64,000 nucleotides of DNA. Origin: Chromobotia macracanthus. Lineage: Eukaryota; Chordata; Actinopteri; Cypriniformes; Botiidae. The translations under genes and the position numbers were made by a program. The notes under the pieces were generated by a model that saw nothing but the letters and a program-made list of their open reading frames with translations, was not told where the DNA came from and did no database searches. Each line of letters opens with the position of its first letter. Position 1 is the first letter of the stretch. Location: positions 1 to 64,000 of the forward strand of contig JAZGTH010000144.1 in assembly GCA_036877525.1 (NCBI GenBank), given 5' to 3'. This document shows positions 54,575-64,000 of this stretch, one piece after another.

Positions 54575-57500
54575 GTACACACGGTTTGTTGTTAGAGGTC
54601 AGCGGTCGCAGTTGCCGCTGATGTTTATCGTGTACACACGGTTTGTTGTTAGAGGTCAGCGGTCGCAGTTGTCGCTGATGTTTATCGTGTACACACGGTT
54701 TGTTGTTAGAGGTCAGCGGTCGCAGTTGCCGCTGATGTTTATCGTGAACACACGGTTTGTTGTTAGAGGTCAGCGGACGCAGTTGCCGCTGATGTTTATC
54801 GTTTATCGTGTACACACGGTTTGTTGTTAGAGGTCAGCGGTCGCAGTTGCCGCTGATGTTTATCGTTTATCGTGTACACACGGTTTGTTGTTAGAGGTCA
54901 GTGGTCGCAGTTGCCGCTGATGTTTATCGTGTACACACGGTTTGTTGTTAGAGGTCAGCGGTCGCAGTTGTCGCTGATGTTTATCGTGAACACACGGTTT
55001 GTTGTTAGAGGTCAGTGGTCGCAGTTGCCGCTGATGTTTATCGTTTATCGTGTACACACGGTTTGTTGTTAGAGGTCAGCTTTCGCAGTTACCGCTGATG
55101 TTTATCGTGTACACACGGTTTGTTGTTAGAGGTCAGCGGACGCAGTTGCCGCTGATGTTTATCGTGTACACACGGTTTGTTGTTAGAGGTCAGCGGACGC
55201 AGTTGCCGCTGATGTTTATCGTTTATTGTGTACACACGGTTTGTTGTTAGAGGTCAGCGGTCGCAGTTGCCGCTGATGTTTATCGTGAACACACGGTTTG
55301 TTGTTAGAGGTCAGCGGTCGCAGTTGCCGCTGATGTTTATCGTTTATCGTGTACACACGGTTTGTTGTTAGAGGTCAGCTTTCGCAGTTACCGCTGATGT
55401 TTATCGTGTACACACGGTTTGTTGTTAGAGGTCAGCGGTCGCAGTTGCCGCTGATGTTTATCGTGTACACACGGTTTGTTGTTAGAGGTCAGTGGTCGCA
55501 GTTGCCGCTGATGTTTATCGTTTATCGTGTACACGGTTTGTTGTTAGAGGTCAGCGGTCGCAGTTGTCGCTGATGTTTATCGTGAACACACGGTTTGTTG
55601 TTAGAGGTCAGCGGTCGCAGTTGCCGGTGATGTTTATCGTGTACACACGGTTTGTTGTTAGAGGTCAGCGGTCGCAGTTGCCGCTGATGTTTATCGTGAA
55701 CACACGGTTTGTTGTTAGAGGTCAGCGGTCGCAGTTGCCGCTGATGTTTATCGTGAACACACGGTTTGTTGTTAGAGGTCAGCTTTCGCAGTTACCGCTG
55801 ACGTTTATCGTGTACACACGGTTTGTTGTTAGAGGTCAGCGGTCGCAGTTGCCGCTGATGTTTATCGTTATTGTGTACACACGGTTTGTTGTTAGAGGTC
55901 AGCGGTCGCAGTTGCCGCTGATGTTTATCGTGAACACACGGTTTGTTGTTAGAGGTCAGCGGTCGCAGTTGCCGCTGATGTTTATCGTGAACACACGGTT
56001 TGTTGTTAGAGGTCAGCGGTCGCAGTTACCGCTGATGTTTATCGTGTACACACGGTTTGTTGTTAGAGGTCAGCGGTCGCAGTTGCCGCTGATGTTTATC
56101 GTTTATTGTGTACACACGGTTTGTTGTTAGAGGTCAGCGGTCGCAGTTGCCGCTGATGTTTATCGTGTACACACGGTTTGTTGTTAGAGGTCAGTGGTCG
56201 CAGTTGCCGCTGATGTTTATCGTGTACACACGGTTTGTTGTTAGAGGTCAGTGGTCGCAGTTGCCGCTGATATTTATCGTTTATCGTGTACACACGGTTT
56301 GTTGTTAGAGGTCAGCGGTCGCAGTTACCGCTGATGTTTATCGTGTACACACGGTTTGTTGTTAGAGGTCAGCGGTCGCAGTTGCCGCTGATGTTTATCG
56401 TGTACACACGGTTTGTTGTTAGAGGTCAGCGGTCGCAGTTGCCGCTGATGTTTATCGTGTATACACGGTTTGTTGTTAGAGGTCAGCGGTCGCAGTTGCC
56501 GCTGATGTTTATCGTGTACACACGGTTTGTTGTTAGAGGTCAGCGGTCGCAGTTGTCGCTGATGTTTATCGTGTACACACGGTTTGTTGTTAGAGGTCAG
56601 CGGTCGCAGTTGTCGCTGATGTTTATCGTGTACACACGGTTTGTTGTTAGAGGTCAGCGGTCGCAGTTGTCGCTGATGTTTATCGTGTACACACGGTTTG
56701 TTGTTAGAGGTCAGCGGTCGCAGTTGCCGCTGATGTTTATCGTGTACACACGGTTTGTTGTTAGAGGTCAGCGGTCGCAGTTGCCGCTGATGTTTATCGT
56801 GTACACACGGTTTGTTGTTAGAGGTCAGTGGTCGCAGTTGCCGCTGATGTTTATCGTTTATCGTGTATACACGGTTTGTTGTTAGAGGTCAGCGGTCGCA
56901 GTTGCCGCTGATGTTTATCGTGTACACGGTTTGTTGTTAGAGGTCAGCGGTCGCAGTTGTCGCTGATGTTTATCGTGTACACACGGTTTGTTGTTAGAGG
57001 TCAGTCGTCGCAGTTGCCGCTGATGTTTATCGTTTATCGTGTACACGGTTTGTTGTTAGAGGTCAGCGGTCGCAGTTGCCGCTGATGTTTATCATGTACA
57101 CACGGTTTGTTGTTAGAGGTCGCGGTCGCAGTTGCCGCTGATGTTTATCGTGTACACACGGTTTGTTGTTAGAGGTCAGCGGTCGCAGTTGCCGCTGATG
57201 TTTATCGTTATCGTGTACACGGTTTGTTGTTAGAGGTCAGCGGTCGCAGTTGCCGCTGATGTTTATCGTGTACACACGGTTTGTTGTTAGAGGTCAGCGG
57301 TCGCAGTTGCCGCTGATGTTTATCGTTTGTACACACGGTTTGTTGTTAGAGGTCAGCGGTCGCAGTTGCCGCTGATGTTTATCGTGTACACACGGTTTGT
57401 TGTTAGAGGTCAGCGGTCGCAGTTGCCGCTGATGTTTATCGTGTATACACGGTTTGTTGTTAGAGGTCAGTGGTCGCAGTTGCCGCTGATGTTTATCGTT

Positions 57501-60500
57501 TACGTGTACACGGTTTGTTGTTAGAGGTCAGCGGTCGCAGTTGCCGCTGATGTTTATCGGTACACACGGTTTGTTGTTAGAGGTCAGCGGTCGGTTGCCG
57601 CTGATGTTTATCGTGTACACACGGTTTGTTGTTAGAGGTCAGCGGTCGCAGTTGCCGCTGATGTTTATCGTGTGACACACGGTTTGTTGTTAGAGGTCAG
57701 CGGTCGCAGTTGCCGCTGATGTTTATCGTTTGTACACACGGTTTGTTGTTAGAGGTCAGCTGCAGTTGTTTGCTGATGTTTATCGTGAACACACGGTTTG
57801 TTGTTAGAGGTCAGCGTCGCAGTTGCCGCTGATGTTTATCGTGTACACACGGTTTGTTGTTAGAGGTCAGCGGTGCAGTTGCCGCTGATGTTTATCGTAT
57901 TGTGTCACACGGTTTGTTGTTAGAGGTCAGCGGACGCAGTTGCCGCTGATGTTTATCGTGAACACACGGTTTGTTGTTAGAGGTCAGCGGTCGCAGTTGC
58001 CGCTGATGTTTATCGTGTACACGGTTTGTTGTTAGAGGTCAGCGGTCGCAGTTGCCGCTGATGTTTATCGTAATTGTGTACACGGTTTGTTGTTAGAGGT
58101 CAGCGGTCGCAGTTGCCGCTGATGTTTATCGTTGTATACACGGTTTGTTGTTAGAGTCAGCGGTCGCAGTTGGCGCTGATGTTTATCGTGTACACACGGT
58201 TTGTTGTTAGAGGTCAGCGGTCGCAGTTGCCGCTGATGTTTATCGTGTACACACGGTTTGTTGTTAGAGGTCAGCGGTCGCAGTTGCCGCTGATGTTTAT
58301 CGTGTACACACGGTTTGTTGTTAGAGGTCAGCGGTCGCAGTTGCCGCTGATGTTTATCGTATTGTGTACACACGGTTTGTTGTTAGAGGTCAGCGGTGCG
58401 AGTTGCCGCTGATGTTTATCGTGTACACACGGTTTGTTGTTAGAGGTCAGCGGTCGCAGTTGCCGCTGATGTTTATCGTGTACACACGGTTTGTTGTTAG
58501 AGGTCAGCGGTCGCAGTTGCCGCTGATGTTTATCGTGTACACACGGTTTGTTGTTAGAGGTCAGCGGTCGCAGTTGCCGCTGATGTTTATCGTTTATCGT
58601 GTACACACGGTTTGTTGTTAGAGGTCAGCGGTCGCAGTTGCCGCTGATGTTTATCGTGTACACACGGTTTGTTGTTAGAGGTCAGCGGTCGCAGTTGCCG
58701 CTGATGTTTATCGTATTGTGTACACACGGTTTGTTGTTAGAGGTCAGCGGTCGCAGTTTCTTGCTTTGTTGTTAGAGGTCAGCGGATTGCCGCTGATGTT
58801 TATCGTTGTGTACACACGGTTTGTTGTTAGAGGTCAGCGGTCGCAGTTGCCGCTGATGTTTATCGTGTACACACGGTTTGTTGTTAGAGGTCAGCGGTCG
58901 CAGTTGCCGCTGATGTTTATCGTGTACACACGGTTTGTTGTTAGAGGTCAGCGGTCGCAGTTGCCGCTGATGTTTACGTTCGTGTACACACGGTTTGTTG
59001 TTAGAGGTCAGCGGTCGCGAGTTGCCGCTGATGTTTATCGTTTATTGTGTACACACGGTTTGTTGTTAGAGGTCAGCGGTCGCAGTTGCCGCTGATGTTT
59101 ATCGTGTACACACGGTTTGTTGTTAGAGGTCAGCGGTCGCAGTTGCCGCTGATGTTTATCGTGTACACACGGTTTGTTGTTAGAGGTCAGCGGTCGCAGT
59201 TGCCGCTGATGTTTATCGTGAACACACGGTTTGTTGTTAGAGGTCAGCGGTCGCAGTTGCCGCTGATGTTTATCGTGAACACACGGTTTGTTGTTAGAGG
59301 TCAGCGGTCGCAGTTGCCGCTGATGTTTATCGTGTACACACGGTTTGTTGTTAGAGGTCAGCGGTCGCAGTTGCCGCTGATGTTTATCGTGTACACACGG
59401 TTTGTTGTTAGAGGTCAGCGGTCGTAGTTGCCGCTGATGTTTATCGTGTACACACGGTTTGTTGTTAGAGGTCAGCGGTCGCAGTTGCCGCTGATGTTTA
59501 TCGTGAACACACGGTTTGTTGTTAGAGGTCAGCGGTCGCAGTTGCCGCTGATGTTTATCGTGTACACGGTTTGTTGTTAGAGATCAGCGGTCGCAGTTGC
59601 CGCTGATGTTTATCGTTTATTGTGTACACACGGTTTGTTGTTAGAGGTCAGCGTTCGCAGTTACCGCTGATGTTTATCGTGTATACACGGTTTGTTGTTA
59701 GAGGTCAGCGGTCGCAGTTGCCGCTGATGTTTATCGTGTACACACGGTTTGTTGTTAGAGGTCAGCGGTCGCAGTTGCCGCTGATGTTTATCGTTTGTGT
59801 ACACACGGTTTGTTGTTAGAGGTCAGCGGTCGCAGTTGCCGCTGATGTTTATCGTTTATTGTGTACACACGGTTTGTTGTTAGAGGTCAGCGGTCGCAGT
59901 TGCCGCTGATGTTTATCGTTTATTGTGTACACGGTTTGTTGTTAGAGGTCAGCGGTCGCAGTTGCCGCTGATGTTTATCGTGTACACACGGTTTGTTGTT
60001 AGAGGTCAGCGGTCGCAGTTGCCGCTGATGTTTATCGTGTATACACGGTTTGTTGTTAGAGGTCAGCGGTCGCAGTTGCCGCTGATGTTTATCGTTTATT
60101 GTGTACACACGGTTTGTTGTTAGAGGTCAGCGGTCGCAGTTGCCGCTGATGTTTATCGTGTACACACGGTTTGTTGTTAGAGGTCAGCGGTCGCAGTTGC
60201 CGCTGATGTTTATCGTATTGTATACACGGTTTGTTGTTAGAGGTCAGCGGTCGCAGTTGCCGCTGATGTTTATCGTGTACACGGTTTGTTGTTAGAGGTC
60301 AGCGGTCGCAGTTGCCGCTGATGTTTATCGTGAACACACGGTTTGTTGTTAGAGGTCAGCGGTCGCAGTTGCCGCTGATGTTTATCGTGTACACACGGTT
60401 TGTTGTTAGAGGTCAGCGGTCGCAGTTGCCGCTGATGTTTATCGTGTACATACGGTTTGTTTTGTGTTCAGTCGCTTGATGTTTTCGTTCGGTTTGTTGT

Positions 60501-63500
60501 TAGAGGTCGCGGTCGCAGTTGCCGCTGATGTTTTTATCGTGTACACGGTTTGTTGTTAGAGGTCAGCGGTGCGCAGTTGCCGCTGATGTTTATCGTGTAC
60601 ACACGGTTTGTTGTTAGAGGTCAGCGGTCGCAGTTGCCGCTGATGTTTATCGTTATGTGCACACGGTTTGTTGTTAGAGGTCAGCGTCGCAGTTGCCGCT
60701 GATGTTTATCGATTGTGTACACGGTTTGTTGTTAGAGGTCAGCGGTCGCAGTTGCCGCTGATGTTTATCGTGTACACACGGTTTGTTGTTAGAGGTCAGC
60801 GGTCGCAGTTGCCGCTGATGTTTATCGTGTACACACGGTTTGTTGTTAGAGGTCAGCGGTCGCAGTTGCCGCTGATGTTTATCGTCGTGACACACGGTTT
60901 GTTGTTAGAGGTCAGCGGTCGCAGTTGCCGCTGATGTTTATCGTGTACACACGGTTTGTTGTTAGAGGTCAGCGGTCGCAGTTGCCGCTGATGTTTATCG
61001 TGTACGGTTTTTTAGAGGTCGAGTTGCGCGCGCTGATGTTTATCGTTACTCACGGTTTGTTGTTAGAGGTCAGCGGTCGCAGTTGCCGCTGATGTTTATC
61101 GTTGTACACACGGTTTGTTGTTAGAGGTCAGCGGTCGCAGTTGCCGCTGATGTTTACGTTCGTGTACACACGGTTTGTTGTTAGAGGTCAGCGGTCGCAG
61201 TTGCCGCTGATGTTTATCGTTATTGGTACACACGGTTTGTTGTTAGAGGTCAGCGGTCGCAGTTGCCGCTGATGTTTATCGTTTATTGTGTACCACGGTT
61301 TGTTGTTAGAGCCATTTGTTGTCGCAGTTGCCGCTGATGTTTATCGTGTACACACGGTTTGTTGTTAGAGGTCAGCGGTCGCAGTTGCCGCTGATGTTTA
61401 TCGTTTATTGTGTACACACGGTTTGTTGTTAAAGGTCAGCGGTCGCAGTTGCCGCTGATGTTTATCGTTATTGTGCACACGGTTTGTTGTTAGAGGTCAG
61501 CGGTCGCAGTTGTCGCTGATGTTTATCGTTTGTGTACACACGGTTTGTTGTTAGAGGTCAGCGGTCGCAGTTGCCGCTGATGTTTATCGTTTATTGTGTA
61601 CACACGGTTTGTTGTTAGAGGTCAGCGGTCGCAGTTGCCGCTGATGTTTATCGTGTACACACGGTTTGTTGTTAGAGGTCAGCGGTGCGAGTTGCCGCTG
61701 ATGTTTATCGTTAGTGTACACACGGTTTGTTGTTAGAGGTCAGCGTCGCAGTTGCCGCTGATGTTTATCGTGTATACACGGTTTGTTGTTAGAGGTCAGC
61801 GGTCGCAGTTGCCGCTGATGTTTATCGTGTACACACGGTTTGTTGTTAGAGGTCAGCGGTCGCAGTTGCCGCTGATGTTTATCGTGAACACACGGTTTGT
61901 TGTTAGAGGTCAGCGGTGCGAGTTGCCGCTGATGTTTATCGTGAACACACGGTTTGTTGTTAGAGGTCAGCGGTCGCAGTTGCCGCTGATGTTTATCGTT
62001 TATTGTGTACACACGGTTTGTTGTTAGAGGTCAGCGGTCGCAGTTGCCGCTGATGTTTATCGTGTACACACGGTTTGTTGTTAGAGGTCAGCGGTCGCAG
62101 TTGCCGCTGATGTTTATCGTGTACACACGGTTTGTTGTTAGAGGTCAGCGTCGCAGTTGCGCTGATGTTTATCGTGTACACACGGTTTGTTGTTAGAGGT
62201 CAGCGGTCGCAGTTACCGCTGATGTTTATCGTGTACACACGGTTTGTTGTTAGAGGTCAGCGGTCGCAGTTGCCGCTGATGTTTATCGTTTATTGTGTAC
62301 ACGGTTTGTTGTTAGAGGTCAGCGGTCGCAGTTGCCGCTGATGTTTATCGTGAACACACGGTTTGTTGTTAGAGGTCAGCGGTCGCAGTTGCCGCTGATG
62401 TTTATCGTGAACACACGGTTTGTTGTTAGAGGTCAGCGGTCGCAGTTGCCGCTGATGTTTATCGTTTATCGTGAACACACGGTTTGTTGTTAGAGGTCAG
62501 CGGTCGCAGTTGCCGCTGATGTTTATCGTTGTACACACGGTTTGTTGTTAGAGGTCACGTCGCAGTTGCCGCTGATGTTTATCGTTTATTGTGTACACAC
62601 GGTTTGTTGTTAGAGGTCAGCGGTCGCAGTTGCCGCTGATGTTTATCGTGTATACACGGTTTGTTGTTAGAGGTCAGCGGTCGCAGTTGCCGCTGATGTT
62701 TATCGATTGCACACGGTTTGTTGTTAGAGGTCAGCGGTCGCAGTTGCCGCTGATGTTTATCGATTGTGTACACACGGTTTGTTGTTAGAGGTCAGCGGTC
62801 GCAGTTGCCGCTGATGTTTATCGGAACACACGGTTTGTTGTTAGAGGTCAGCGGCGCAGTTGCCGCTGATGTTTATCGATTGTACACACGGTTTGTTGTT
62901 AGAGGTCAGCGGTCGCAGTTGCCGCTGATGTTTATCGTGTACACACGGTTTGTTGTTAGAGGTCAGCGGTCGCAGTTGCCGCTGATGTTTATCGCTTAGT
63001 GTACACACGGTTTGTTGTTAGAGGTCAGCGGTGCAGTTGCCGCTGATGTTTATCGTGTACACACGGTTTGTTGTTAGAGGTCAGCGGTCGCAGTTGCCGC
63101 TGATGTTTATCGTTGTATACACGGTTTGTTGTTAGAGGTCAGCGGTCGCAGTTGCCGCTGATGTTTATCTTGTGTACACACGGTTTGTTGTTAGAGGTCA
63201 GCGGTCGCAGTTGGCTGATGTTTATCGTGGTACACACACGGTTTGTTGTTAGAGGTCAGCGGTCGCAGTTGCCGCTGATGTTTATCGTGTACACACGGTT
63301 TGTTGTTAGAGGTCAGCGGTGCAGTTGCCGCTGATGTTTGCAGCTGTGTTTATCGTTTTGTACACACGGTTTGTTGTTAGAGGTCAGCGGTCGCAGTTGC
63401 CGCTGATGTTTATCGTGTACACACGGTTTGTTGTTAGAGGTCAGCGGTCGCAGTTGCCGCTGATGTTTATCGTGTACACACGGTTTGTTGTTAGAGGTCA

Positions 63501-64000
63501 GCGGTCGCAGTTGCCGCTGATGTTTATCGTGTACACACGGTTTGTTGTTAGAGGTCAGCGGTCGCAGTTGCCGCTGATGTTTATCGTGTGACACACGGTT
63601 TGTTGTTAGAGGTCAGCGGTCGCAGTTGCCGCTGATGTTTATCGTGTACACACGGTTTGTTGTTAGAGGTCAGCGGTCGCAGTTGCCGCTGATGTTTATC
63701 GTTTGTGTACACACGGTTTGTTGTTAGAGGTCAGCGGTCGCAGTTGCCGCTGATGTTTATCGTGTACACACGGTTTGTTGTTAGAGGTCAGCGGTCGCAG
63801 TTGCCGCTGATGTTTATCGTGTACACACGGTTTGTTGTTAGAGGTCAGCGGTCGCAGTTGCCGCTGATGTTTATCGTGAACACACGGTTTGTTGTTAGAG
63901 GTCAGCGGTCGCAGTTGCCGCTGATGTTTATCGTTTGTGTACACACGGTTTGTTGTTAGAGGTCAGCGGTCGCAGTTGCCGCTGATGTTTATCGTGTACA
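54575..64000. repeat. 57-bp satellite array, continues past right window edge
   Basis: About 160 copies. The unit runs from 'gtacacacggtttgttgtta' through 'gaggtcagcggtcgcag' to 'ttgccgctgatgtttatcg'; spacing is 57 bp (54581, 54638). Some junctions carry an extra copy of the 7-mer TTTATCG or TTTATTG. Each unit contains the perfect inverted repeat TCAGCGG / CCGCTGA around a 9-nt loop, and an AGGTCA hexamer. As 57 is 19 codons, open frames with a 19-residue period appear on both strands. Copies from about 57 kb rightward have many single-base deletions; 60455-60540 and 61000-61050 are badly scrambled. Confidence 0.97.

Noticed and set aside
54483..63959. Many 19-residue-period frames (YTRFVVRGQRSQLPLMFIV type)
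   Set aside because: These are a by-product of the 57-bp unit being 19 codons; they occur on both strands and break at every indel.

Overview
This window is vertebrate (teleost fish) nuclear DNA, most likely from a cypriniform. The evidence is GT-AG spliced genes with fish-type proteins, a CpG-rich promoter, a tRNA-derived SINE of the DANA/V-SINE type, a broken Tc1-like transposon with TA target duplications, and dispersed repeats typical of cyprinids. There is no bacterial or phage content. About 35 kb (a bit over half) is tandem repeat, and almost all long open frames are by-products of repeats whose period is a multiple of three or whose top strand cannot form stop codons.

Layout. 1-2590 is an 88/89-bp satellite that enters from the left edge. 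2655-13605 is a 33/35-bp array of roughly 325 copies with nested kilobase-scale duplications. 13606-19174 is a C+T-rich array with one short inverted block. 19175-21185 is low-copy DNA with a 4 x 33-bp repeat, a hairpin and a possible immunoglobulin-domain relic. 21186-23085 is a 66-bp array. 23725-35904 (minus strand) is a five-coding-exon gene for a secreted protein with two C-type lectin domains (323 aa), reconstructed here from matching splice sites and phases. Its introns hold a SINE, a 114-bp satellite (25848-28340), a GC-rich 16-bp minisatellite (28621-29040) and a 20-bp array (30238-31182) inside an apparent teleost transposable element. 35905-39420 is noncoding DNA between two divergent genes.

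39421-52235 (plus strand) is the fish orthologue of KIAA0930 (DUF2045 family), complete in ten coding exons (418 aa), with a CpG-rich promoter and several perfect CRE palindromes. Its first intron carries a 22-bp array and the Tc1-like element, and its fifth intron carries a non-LTR retrotransposon fragment. 52236-54574 is its 3' UTR/flank. 54575-64000 is a 57-bp satellite that runs off the right edge, each unit holding a perfect 7-bp inverted repeat.

The two genes are divergent neighbours; nothing in the sequence shows that they act together. I found no clear new biological system. The strongest leads are structural: the run of three unrelated A-poor satellites over 19 kb, the fold-back inversion inside the C+T array, the hairpin-bearing 57-bp array, and a lectin gene whose introns have been expanded by several independent satellites.
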